Part shown: positions 1 to 10,466 of the stretch, piece by piece | How the letters are laid out: every line of letters begins with the position of its first letter | Position numbering within the stretch: the first letter of the stretch is position 1 | From: Umbilicaria muhlenbergii | Taxonomy: Eukaryota > Ascomycota > Lecanoromycetes > Umbilicariales > Umbilicariaceae | NCBI GenBank assembly: GCA_000611775.1 | Contig: KK106981.1 | Location: 7,214,312-7,278,311 of the forward strand | Direction: 5' to 3' | Length of the DNA stretch: 64,000 nt | The notes under the pieces: model-generated | What the model saw: only the letters and a program-made list of their open reading frames with translations | Database searches by the model: none | Told to the model about the DNA's origin: nothing | Position numbers and translations under genes: made by a program

Positions 1-1157
1 AGCTATCTTGAAGCTTTAAAGATTAGCTCTGCTGAGGCCATGGCATAACGAGTGACACGGAACTTACAGTCCCCAACGACGACCTTGCCTGTTCTTGTTG
101 TTTTTGTACTGCTTGCTAGAGTCGTCTGCCATAGTTTTGTTTTTGACCTTCGATGGATCCATAGCTGCGATAGTTGCGCTGCTGCGTGCAAGAAACTCTT
201 GCTCACGTATAGTCAGTGTCACAGCCATTGTGATAGTGAAGCACTGAGTGTAACAAGTGAATCCCTCTGTATGGGGAAATGTCATCCAAGAAGAGGAAGA
301 AGAGAGAACCAGATGTACCAGTCACACAAGCAAGAGCGAACTAGCTTGACTATAAACACTCCATAGGGAGACCTTGCCATAACACCCGGAGCACCGCCTT
401 TTTACGGAGCATAGCCAACAGGAACTATCATCCATTGGGCTACGTGTTCCACGCAGTCTTTGCAGGGTCCCAAAACTGGGCCCCCTCCCCCCCCCGACCC
501 GGTAATTCGGAAAGGCGCAGCCCCGGAGCAGACACCAGGTCACTGAGGCGCAGTAAAATACCTAGATTACAAGGTGGTCCCTGTCATTTGAGGGGATGCT
601 TGAACATTGCCATTTGAATGTATTTCGAGAGTCGCTGTACGGAGCCCCTGCCATATAGATTCTGAAGACAGTTAAGATGGGATATGCCGTGAACTAGCTC
701 CTGATACAAGATTGTATGAATGTCTATCCTTCCACTGTGCATCTGTCAAAAATGGTCATACAGCAACTGCCAAAGCACGTAACTGTATGTACGGTCAGCG
801 AGCGCAGGAGCGAAATTGGAGGGTCTTGGCGCTAGAACTCTCTAAACAGTGGTATCTTGTACATCCGTTTAAAGTTGCTGATATTGGGATAAAAAGAACA
901 CAAGGTTGGAAAACTAGAATCAGGACTGGAATCAGGCCAAGGAACTAAAAATGAGTTGAGCATGAGTAGCCTGAGACACCATGGTTTTGATCATGAGCAA
1001 GCCCGAGTAAGCGTGATTTAGGCTGAGCATAATTGAGCCGAAGTTGAGCCGCGTAAGATTCTGCTGATGTAATGGGCCAAAACCAACTGACCTAGTTGGG
1101 TGTATGCCAAGAGTAGATTTGACTTGAAAATAGCACGACTAATACTGAGGGACTACT
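1..1157. other. left-edge region without a supported gene
   Basis: No open frame here has recognisable protein content, codon bias or convincing splice sites. A poly-C stretch lies near 487-500. Around 950-1060 there is a loose series of short GAGC-containing words that does not form a clean repeat. A short basic frame on the minus strand (64-285) could be the end of a gene running off the left edge, but nothing supports it. Confidence 0.5.
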
Positions 1158-1890
1158 CAGTTTGACTTGGGACAGGGACTTTCTTCCTGGACAATTCTCC
1201 CTGTCCGCAACAGAGTCATGCCGGCGCGGCGTGGAAAAAAAATATCCAGCTGCGCAGGCATATTAGCAATTTCCTTGGCCTTTGTAGCGTCCGGAACCCT
1301 ATGTTTATGTGCATGGTATTGAAAAGGGTCTGAATTTATGAAGTCATTGTGTTCTTGATTTGTTCAGTCAATTGTCAATGCTCCTTTCTGTTTTTTATAA
1401 CTTATTTATAATCTGAATTTGCAACTCATGACCTGAACATTCATGAAGACTCATTCTTGAGAGAATTCTTTTATGTTTTGACTGTTTTGAGTCTTCTCAT
1501 GAATCATAATGATGAACACATTGAATAGTTCACTGATGCTTCTTTGAACTCTCAATACATAAGGCAAGGTGTTGAGAGAAAGCTCAGTCTTGTAATCACT
1601 TATATCCTGCCTCAAAGGAGTCTGCCTTTTCTATGATGACAGTGGGTTTAACAGTCACTGACAATGACAGAGTGAATTTCATAATGAATATATTATTATA
1701 TGAATGATTTATTTTCTATCTAGAGGCTCCTAATTATGGGAGACGGCTTATAGTAATATTCAAAAGAGCGGTGAGGAATCTTATTCACACCCTACCCCCG
1801 CCTAAACCCCTCCGCTAACCGTATGGGGCAGGCAAGCTTGCGGACAGGGAGAATTTTCCAGGAAGAAAGTCCCTGTCCCGAGTCAAACTG
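1158..1890. mobile_element. MITE-like element with 53-bp terminal inverted repeats
   Basis: The two ends, 1158-1210 and 1838-1890, are inverted copies of each other with only two mismatches over 53 bp; the outer bases read CAGTTTGACT. The 627 bp between them are AT-rich and carry no long open frame, so the element cannot move itself. No clear target duplication is visible in the flanks, and the family cannot be named from the ends alone. The near-identity of the ends suggests a fairly recent insertion or selection on the ends. It looks like a plain non-autonomous DNA transposon. Confidence 0.75.
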
Positions 1891-2357
1891 GGAACTTCTA
1901 ATCTACAGATGATCAAAGTTATTGATTCTGTAACACACAGTTCAAGCGTCACTTTCATTGTTGTAATGTCAAGAGGATGTTATTGTACGAGGCGGACTGC
2001 AAGTAGCGATATTCCTTCGACACTCCCAATCATTTCGTCTGCATGTAAGAGTCTGTGCCTGTGCCCTTGCCGAATAAGAGAAATTTCGTTCTTTGCTTTT
2101 TGGAATTTAATCGTAAGTGAAGGTAGTGCTCGTATGTTGCTTCTGCTCGTAAAAGTTTTGGGGAAATATCCGCTTATGCGTTAACACTAGGGTAAACCAT
2201 TAACAATGCCACCAGATCGCGGCACCCTGAGTCGCGGTTGTACGCTTCCCGCCGCAATCGTAATTCCAGGGAGAAGTTGGCAGATGCAATAATAGACCCG
2301 ATCACATCCACCCTTCTCCCGCATCTAATCCGTCATCGACTCGTCCCTTTTGCAGCT
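1891..2357. other. spacer, nothing recognised
   Basis: This stretch lies between the MITE-like element and the 3' end of the next minus-strand gene. A 91-residue plus-strand frame (1909-2184) has no recognisable content. Confidence 0.5.
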
Positions 2358-4514
2358 CTAGCTACCTCTACTGCCCTGCTCCAGCTGCCGGAAAGAAGCC
2401 ACCGTCTGCGCAGTCGACACGGCCAGGGATACCAGGGCTAGCATGGTCGTGACAGTGCCGAAGGCAACAACACTCCAGAACGTGTAGTAATTGACAGCGT
2501 CTCTCCTATCAGTCCACAACTGTTGCCAAGTCTTCGGCTTCCGCTGGTCCATCAGCGCTTTCAGCTGGCGAAGGCGGTCGCCGAACATTGGATACTGGCT
2601 GAAGGCCTCCGTCTCCTCCAGAGGCCTGTTGAGTATAGCCTTCATATGCATCAAGATGTCTATCGAGTACGGTGGTCCCGGTTGAAGAAGTTCTTCGATC
2701 GTCATTGGGTGCCCCAAAAGCGCGAGTCGGTGGTACTTAAAGGAGTCTAAAGATTCATCGTTGATGTTTAGATTTGTGTTGGGATGAAAGTAAGTCGCAC
2801 GCAATGGGGCTGGAAGTCGGAGATAGCCCGCGAGTAGTTTCCTTGCGATTCCACGGGTAGGGTCGACACGTTTTTGTCCGGAATATAGCATGTCCGGCGT
2901 TGCTCGTTCTTTACCAGTTTTAGGATCAGATCTCGTGTAAACAGGGTCCAGACATATTCCAAGTTCACTATAAGGACTTTCGAAGAGCTTCGTGGCTTGT
3001 TCTTTTGGATAGCCGAACAGCAAAGCATACGTGGCTCGGAGCTCTTCTTCAACGCTCTGTGGTCGGTAGCCCCCAGTTCTGGGGTCCTCCCTGGTCGTCT
3101 TCAAGTAAGCTCTGGTCCCAGACAGTCTTACGGCGAAGTTTCGGGGCTGCAGCCTACCTATATGGACTATCACTTCCAGCATGCCAGAACAGACTAGAAG
3201 GGCAATGGAAGCTAGACTTCAACACCGTGCGGACCAAACTCAGATTCCAGAACACAGCCAACTCTGTCCCTTTCGGGTCAAGCTGCAGATGTTCGGGGAA
3301 GAAATGTGTCCATCGTATTCTTATGCCTCCCATTTTCAAAAGTGCCAAGTGATGTAGGTCGCCCGTGGAGAACGTTGGCGTGTTTGATGCGGGGAAATTC
3401 TCAATCATGGGTGCCACACCGTCAACAACCTTCAAAAGACTCTCTATTGGGATAACAGCTTTGCGTAAAACACCAATTATGTGACCTGACATTGCCTTAC
3501 TGTATGGGTTCGAGTGCGAGTTGACGGACGAGATAACTTTCCACAGGCCTAGACACCCTGCCAATGGACAACAACCCAAATGGGGGATGGCTAGATCTCG
3601 GGTGGTGAAGTCCATAAGGCCAAGTTTGCTGAGATATTGATTCAGATTCTTAAGCGTCCAACACCTGTAATCTCCATTATGCCTCATGTACCGGGCAATA
3701 CCGATTGTAAGATCCACTACTCGATCGAGTCTATCACTGGTGCACCTACCTTTATCCAGTAATAGATAATTCAGGACACTTCGCAGCAGTGGGACTAGCA
3801 TGAGGCCACAAGAATAATGAAGCTCATGGCTAGAGAAAGAATCCCTGTAGTTGTGGAATTCTGGTCCAAAAACAGCCTCAAGCAGTTCAAGTCGAAATCG
3901 AGGCGGATTGACGTGGACGTCACAACCAGAATGAGTCTTGTGAAGATGAACCAACATCTCAGATATGGTGCTCCACCTTGTATAAGACGCATGGCGCTCT
4001 AATGTGTAAGAATCAGAAGGGTTTGATTGCATCGTGGAGGTCTTGAACAACTTGTCTATCTAACATTGTCAGCTTCAGCTAAAAGCAGCGGCGCAAAGCA
4101 TTGATAGCCAAAATATTGATCCAGTAACCCACATTCATAGTCCTTCACATGGTCAGGCCCTGGAGGCATTGCTGAAACTGCATCTTTCGGCAGCCAGCTC
4201 GGCTTCCTGGACAAGTGCTTCAATCTATCGTTTTCGTTCTCGGCCTCAAACAGCGCGCAGGATTCTGCATCTTTGGTTGGTAGAGGGTCTTTAACATCAG
4301 AGAAAGCCTTTTGGTTTCCGAAGTATTCACGCATGAGATCAACGTAATATTGGTCTCTTTCCGGAATAAACGACTCTGTAGTGGAAATCTCAGGCTGCTG
4401 TTCAACATCATCGGGTGGATTCTGTAAGCCTGAGCCTGAAGGCCTGGCGTCGATGCTTGGAAGTGTCGTCGGTTCGAAGCACGGCAGTGCCTTGCCGGCT
4501 TCTAAGTCAGTCAT
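2358..4514 (-). CDS. Unrecognised fungal protein with C-terminal membrane segment
   Basis: Proposed model: exons 4514-4133, 4055-3226 and 3146-2358, 666 residues, in frame throughout. The second intron (3147-3225) is well supported: GTGTTG donor, CTGCAG acceptor, and the joined frame reads smoothly. The first intron (4056-4132) is tentative, because the donor and acceptor were chosen to keep the frame. The start at 4514 was preferred to an upstream Met because it opens an ordinary MTDLEAGK terminus. The N-terminal third is acidic and looks disordered. The C-terminus has a KPKTWQQLWTDRRD segment followed by YYTFW and a roughly 22-residue hydrophobic stretch. From memory, this Leu-Trp-x-Asp-x-Arg plus aromatic/TM ending recurs in uncharacterised dothideomycete proteins, but no function is known to me. 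The last residues are basic and short, suggesting tail anchoring. Confidence 0.6.
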
Positions 4515-5276
4515 GTTGAAACAAGAATCAGCCACCCTAGCTATAAGCTGGTAAAGAAATCTCACAGTGTGGAGGTTAACATCAAGAGCATGCCGAACTA
4601 CCCTTCATCTCTATAGATATTTAAATATAGGCAGCAATCGCCAAGGCCAGGTGAGTTCGCAATGTGCAAATTCCCGAAGAGAGATCATGTTGAACCGTGC
4701 ATAACGGCTTTACAACCCGAGCGGGGCCACTACCTAGTCTCAGCCATCTGCCGCGACCCGCGCGAGAAAGAGGCGTCGAGGAGCACGCCAGTTGTTCGCC
4801 AACCTCTCCGACGTCAGTGTCACCAAGCAAGGTTGGAACAAACTTTGCCAAAAGAAACATTACACAAGGCAAGCCGGAAGCAAAAACATGCATGGAGTAG
4901 CATAGGCAGTCATGTTGTCAACCTTGCCATGTCGGACAGAGCGATGCCTCGCAGCCCATCAAGGCACTGGAGGCGATCCGTGAGTAACACAGCTGCATAG
5001 ATTAGGGTGGCAATCTTCTCCCACGCTCTCTGGTATGCCAATCCATTCTAATAGTCAGCCTGTGTAACCGCACGACTCCCCCCCCCCACTTCCGAACACA
5101 AATTGCCTCTACATGCGCACCCCTGTTTTGCACTGCTCTAATCGCTGTGTTCCTCCTTAGTGTTGAGTTTTCACTGTCGCCTGCTTAGTGGCTTGGCATC
5201 CCCCCTCTATATATTCGCACCACTTTTCGTAGCAATCGAACTCTAGTCAATCCGTTGAATAAATTCAACACTTAGT
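4515..5276. other. intergenic region, nothing recognised
   Basis: It separates two minus-strand genes and should hold the promoter of the unrecognised membrane-anchored gene. A poly-C run lies near 5079-5089. No RNA gene, repeat or credible frame was found. Confidence 0.5.
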
Positions 5277-6488
5277 TCACTCTTCCTCTTCGCCCTCGCT
5301 CTCACCGATGAACTCCCTGCATCTCTCCTTCTCGGTCTTAGTCAACTCGAGGCTTGGGCCACGCTTCTTCAATAGAAGCTCCAGGCCTAAGCCTGAATAA
5401 CCGCTGTAGCCAGTGTCGAACTCACAATGCACGAAAGGGAAGCCACGGTCATCTGGGCTGTGTAGGTCTAAGCTGCATTGCCCATGAATACTCCTCTCCA
5501 TTGATGGGTTCAGGTCTTCCACCCCAACACCAAGTCCGTTTTCCTTGGAGTAGGTTCCAGTCCATCACTAACGCCAGGATCCGTAGACAAGTTCCGCGAC
5601 CACAGAGATCTCACCTGGGCCGAGTGGAGGGTCCTGTGGCCTTGGTTTTTGTATCGGGGCACGAGAGATTGTGACGGTGTGATCCGGCCACGACATTTCT
5701 TCGGACCCGCCAAGTGTCTCGTACTTCCGAACGACGTTGTAGCGACCTAGCGTGTCAGTGATGTCGGTTCTGGCTTCAGTATCTGCTTGGCCGCTGTTCT
5801 GGTCATCCTTGTCGTTAGCTTTGTCTTTCACTTCTTTGTCTCTGTCATTGTCTTTGCATTCGTCTTCCTCTTCCGTGTCTCCTCCTCCTCCTTCTCCTTC
5901 TTCTTCTTCTTCCTCCTCTTCATCACTCGACCCGACAAGACCCCTACATCTGTCCCGCTCGGTCCTAGTGAAATGAAGAGAATGGTGGCCTTGTTTCTTG
6001 GCAAGTATCTCCATGTAGGTGCTGGAGCAACCACTGTAGCCAGTATCGGAGTCGCCTCTATGGCATGCATATCCGTTATCGTCTATGCTGTAGAGTCGCA
6101 AGGAGCAGTCTTCATGGATGCTCTCCCTCATGGACTCGTTCATGGATTCCGGCTCCAACCCAAGCCCACTTCCTACGGAGGGAGTGCCTTTCCATATAGC
6201 TCGCCAGTCCCCGTAGATGAAACTTGCGATCACACGCGTTTGTCCTGGTCGAAGCGGTGAATCATCCGGGCCTCCTTCTTGGTTTGGATCGCGGGTAATG
6301 AGTATGGAGCTGCTTCCTTTGTGAACAGTTTCACCTCCGTCAAAGCTCCAGTCTGCGTCCGGGTCGGGACTGTACTCGTCTCCACGGCGATCACCCATCG
6401 TTTCATATTTCCATACAACGTTGTAGCGACCCAGTATATCGTTGAGGCCAGATTTAGGCTCTTCTTCATTTGCTACCGGACCACTCAC
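5277..6488 (-). CDS. Acidic two-repeat protein, second repeat out of frame
   Basis: The frame from 6488 gives 306 residues. Two copies of one module can be read. Copy 1 spans about residues 17-185, opening with GRYNVVWKYETMG and ending TRTERDRCRGLVG. A strongly acidic, low-complexity linker follows (a Glu run, then GEGGGG and Asp/Lys-rich). Copy 2 opens with GRYNVVRKYETLG near residue 248. Copy 2 stops after VYGSWR, but its second half (with GYSGYSGLGLELL and TKTEKERCREF) continues in another frame at about 5562-5280. A genuine intron does not restore the homologous frame with the sites I can see, so this is a frameshift, a sequencing error or decay. Both modules end in an acidic tail. No domain family is recognised. 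Confidence 0.45.
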
Positions 6489-6767
6489 ACTGAAGACTCA
6501 ATTGAAGAATACAACGCCAGAGATAAAGACCGCGGTGCACAGGGTATAGCAAAGCTCGGTATGAGATTTAAGTAAAGATTCAAGCGTAGGAAAATATGAA
6601 CAAACATCTCAATCGATCTAGAAGCACCTAGCAATGGACAGTAGACAAAGCGTTCGGGGGCCATCCAGAGTTTGCCAAACTCTAATGAATCAAACTGGGA
6701 TGCAAGAGGTCATTCACCAGACCTACCATAAATATCCATCACCTGTCACCTCCCGTATATTTCCCCC

Positions 6768-7397
6768 TTAGCCACCCTGTGCCAAACTCAACATCCCATT
6801 CCCAATCAGGTTACTGCCATCAAAGACCTAGAAGACTGCACTTCACCACACCCCGTCGGTCTGCATGTACTGCCTCAAGGCCCACAAAGCAGCGCCCAAA
6901 GTGCCCCAGGAAAGTTGGTGATTGTTTGCATTCCACACATCCACCACCATCCTGTTCACGGTGAATTTGAAGCCCCCTCCTGCCACTAAACCGTCGCCTG
7001 ATGCGTGTAGGTGGGCGTAGACACTGTTGTAAGCATCAGAGAGGACGGGAATGACGGCGTTGGAGGCAAGAGTAATGGTTATGCGGAGGTGGAGATAGGT
7101 ACGAGTGCCAGCAATGCACCAGACCGTGTCGAAGGCGCGGATAGAGCGGGGAAGGAGGGACGAGACATCATGCGAAATGAGATCCCGTCGATCAAACATC
7201 CTGAAGAGTAGTCAAAGAATAGTTTCAATTTGCTTGGCATGGTTAGAGGGGTCCTTACGTTCCAGCTATGGTCTTGTGAGAGTTGGAGCAGATCTCGCTT
7301 CGAGGAGTGAGCTGGATAGGGGTTGAAGACGTTAAGGAAAGATTGGCAATAGAATGGCCATAAGGCAGAGGGCGGGAGGGAACGGAAATGCAAGCAT
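6768..7397 (-). pseudogene. Decayed secreted-protein gene, paralogue of the 43.3 kb gene
   Basis: The central frame (7199-6843) contains GTRTYLHLRI and DVWNANNHQLSWGTLGAAL. The intact gene at 43321-43924 has the matching SRYIMLQVTS and NVWNANNHQTTYEMLGLTI. The gene structures agree too: an intron at 7201-7258 (GTAAGG to TTCAG) falls at the same place and phase as the intron of the paralogue. A signal-peptide-like start is visible at 7397, but it is not in frame with the rest. Similarity continues past the stop of the central frame to about 6768 (VFDGSNLIGNG, matching IFDGENQVGIG). The copy is therefore broken in a few places and probably yields no full protein. Confidence 0.6.
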
Positions 7398-8002
7398 GTT
7401 GGCAGGGACGACATAAGTTCTAGAATGTAAGAGTAAGTCAAGCCGTCAAGAGAATGTAGTTTGACGGCCTGGATTCTGAATCTCAGTCGGTTAATATATG
7501 AGTCCTCATCGGCACAGTTTGCGAAGCCATGACCCTCATCGGAAGTCGCATCTTCGCAGCACATTGCACAGACAGTAGCTTTGGTCATCAACATGGATGG
7601 AATACACCAAACCATTTTGATGCCATCCCCGAGGCCCCAGCGGCTTCATATACCCGGCTCACAGAGCGTAGAGCTTTGTGCCGATATGGACAAGGATCAA
7701 GGATGAAGATGAGCCAGCGGAGAAATAAAAATTTCCTCGCGGTTACAAGTGTTTCAGCACGGATGTCCATCTCGAATGAAGACATTCCGGGTCTTGGTTC
7801 CGAATGACAGGCTGTATCAGATCACTGCGGTGAACCCAGTCCGTCATGAGAGAAAACATGTCAAGTACGCTGTCTATGTACCAAGATCTCTGTGGCCGAA
7901 ACTTTCAAATACCAAGTATGTGGATGCACAAGCCTCCATCCAAAGCGACTGTGGCCAGTGAATTTGAAGAACGTTCGCCGACGACGGCACGAACGAGCAA
8001 TA
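7398..8002. other. spacer, nothing recognised
   Basis: Short overlapping frames on both strands have no recognisable content. The last two bases are the left TA of the target duplication of the pogo-type element. Confidence 0.45.
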
Positions 8003-9199
8003 CCAGTAAACCCTGGTTATAACGAACTTGGCAGTAACGAAATCCGGGTTATAACGAACTGAAATTGTATCCCCTAAGAAATTTTATTGTAAAATAACGA
8101 AATACTGGTTATTACGAATTCGTTAACATTTCGCCGAAGATTCTCTAGGGTTCGTTACTATTCAGGTTAGTCTGCGTGAGATCTGACCATACAAATCTGT
8201 CTGAGAACAATGACTCAGCACTGAAATGGGTAAAATTTCTTAAAAAATACCCCCGTCAACCTTGACATCTTATGATACTGAAGCCCGCCGCTGCTTACTA
8301 AGAAACTGTTATGACGAAACCCTGTTATAATGAACTGCTTAAGCGGATTTTTTTATTTTTATTACTTCAAGTTTTAAGTGCTTATGCAGCCTAGGGCTAT
8401 GAAACATTATCATCATAAGGTGATAAAAGTACTGTACCTCACCCTTCTGCCTGAGTGACTAGCCCCTGCTTCTGACTGAGTGTTGCAGAGAACCTGGCCC
8501 CCAGGGAAAACTCTGATCTTATAAACATATGTAGTCTGGGAGAAAATCCTGATGATGCCAGTGTCACTGGACGCTACAATCCACATCCAGGTTTAAGCAC
8601 ATGGAATTCCTACTTAAAAAGTTGACAAAAGCCTTAGACAATGCTTCATGCACATCAGTTGTATCCCTCTTCTTATTAGTCATCTGCTATTGGAGCGCTT
8701 GAATATGGGCCATATTCGCTCAGTTGAGGTGGAAGCTGGCCATGTGTAATGAGCTTCCGAAGTCGTGTTTGTGAACTCAAGGAGCCTGGTATGTGGAGTG
8801 GAGGCTGACCATGCGTAATGAGCTTCCGAAGTCACGTTTGAGGCAATGTTTGTGGAGGCTGGCCATGCGTAATGGGCTTCCGAGGTCGCGTTTGTAGACT
8901 CAATAAGTCTGGTCAATGTATGTGGAAGCTGGCCATGCGTACTGGGCTTCCGAAGTCGCGTGTTTGAGGCAATGTTTTGAAGGCTGGCCATGTGTAATGG
9001 GCTTTCGAAGTCGCGTTTGTAGACTCAATGAGTCTGGTCAATGTTTTGAAGGCAAAGCCTTCGTGAACTCATCTTAGCTTCCCTACCAGGTGCACAACGT
9101 CTGGTAGGTACTGACAGGAGACACCACGTGAAGGTGTGAATTCATTGTCTCCCACTGCTTAAGCGGAATTTTCATTTCGTTATAGCCAGGGTTTACTGG
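8003..9199. mobile_element. Non-autonomous pogo/Tc1-mariner-type element with TA duplication
   Basis: The ends are inverted repeats, CCAGTAAACCCTGG at each terminus, extending to 24 bp with one mismatch (8003-8026 and 9176-9199). They are flanked exactly by TA (8001-8002 and 9200-9201), the target duplication of the Tc1/mariner/pogo superfamily. Motifs of the ATAACGAA type recur inside both ends. The words CTGCTTAAGCGGA near 8335 and again near 9158 are in the same orientation, suggesting that the element is composite or was rearranged internally. No transposase frame remains in its 1197 bp, so it depends on another copy. A minisatellite occupies 8731-9056. Confidence 0.8.
8731..9056. repeat. 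Minisatellite inside the pogo-type element, five units
   Basis: Five imperfect copies of a roughly 40-bp unit begin near 8731, 8800, 8854, 8934 and 8979. Each contains GGCTGGCCATGCGTAATG or a close variant, followed by a CTTCCGAAGTCGCG-like word. Two kinds of spacer join them: a longer one with AGACTCAAT-AGTCTGG and a shorter one with GAGGCAATGTTT. The repeat therefore has a higher-order pattern of two alternating spacers. Confidence 0.8.
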
Positions 9200-9201
9200 T
9201 A

Positions 9202-10466
9202 GTAAGGTAGGAAGGAGGTAGGGAGGTTCTGCGGCGAGAAAGCACGCCGCTTTTACGTAGTTTAGTATCTAACCTCAGCAGATTAAGTGGCAGGCGTCGG
9301 GTCGAACCAGGGGACCCTCAGCATACCAAAGCACCAACCTCAGGCCTTAAGGATATGAATTCTATCAATCTTTAGAAGCTGTTGGGCTTTGTAATCCGCA
9401 GTAGCAAGGTTTTCAAATATTGCAGTCTACTGATAATTTTTTGCTGGGGGCCGCCTGGATCCTTTGCCTGGAACCTTTTACTTAGAACTGGTGGCAATGT
9501 TTGAGAGCCTGCGACGAGCCTCCTTCGCCTCTCTGCCTCCGTAGGAAGGTTCGACGCAAGACATGTCCCGTAACTTGGAGTATGCAGCAGCGTCTCAGGG
9601 CTCAACCCTTCCTAGCATCTGCACGCTTAATCCTGGTTGAAGCTCAGTGTCGGTGCACTTGGGGTGATGCTGCGCCTCCACCATCTATCCATGAACCTGC
9701 ATATGTGGCATCATACCTTTCAATTCTTAATTTCGCCGATGGTTATGCTACTTACCTTACTTGCTACGACCAATGGTGACGGCGACGAGAGCGGTGACCA
9801 TTTTCGGTCGCGATTCTCTTATGAACAGCGAAGTAAGGTGCTATTCATACCAGTCTCCTCCGTCCATTGGAGCCTCACTTGGACTAATGCAAGCCTCGGG
9901 CGCTGTTCCTTACTGCGTAGCCCCAAGGACTCAATGGAGTAGCCTTGACAGAGGAACCCAACTGCGAAACGTAATCGTGGTGGAGAATTTCTTCGCGTTG
10001 CTACCCTGTCGAGGCAGTGAATGATGGAAAGACGAACACATTCACGAACGACGAGAAGCTCGTACAGACCTTCGTATGAGAAATCAATCCGTCAATATTC
10101 GTCGAGAACAACCATAGGGATAGAAGGCAGCCGTGGAATGGTGGACTCAGAACGGTCCCTTAGGCAACCTCATATATTGACTCCGCGGTGCGTCCAACTC
10201 TCCTTCCTTGGGTGAATGCAGTGATTGCTACATTTCACTTTACAATGTTACTCATTGCCACTATGATTTAAGTTTTCCTACTCCGCTTCATACAGTCACC
10301 GCTTTCAAAACTGCCTTTGGACTCTTTCTTTCCTGCTGTCTTCATCTATCTCGCCCCTATCAGAAAACACCCTTCGCCGAACGAACGTTAGCTTTCTATC
10401 CCTCGTCAAGCAGCGCTTCTTACGAGCTTTTGATCCTGCATACAAAAGTCCCCTCAGCGAAGAATT
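9202..10466. other. Intergenic region upstream of the UBC-domain gene
   Basis: No coding frame with support. An inverted word GGGTC...GACCC near 9299-9317 looks superficially like a tRNA T-arm but does not fold as one. The last few hundred bases should carry the promoter and 5' leader of the gene starting at 10467; no TATA box is evident. Confidence 0.45.

Noticed and set aside
3-285. Two short basic minus-strand frames at the left edge that might be exons of a gene running off the window
   Set aside because: No recognised content, and the only plausible intron would be too short; cannot be supported without the adjoining sequence.
9281-9345. Possible tRNA T-arm around a GGTTCGA-like word
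   Set aside because: The stem closes with a nine-base loop and no acceptor, D or anticodon arms fit either strand.
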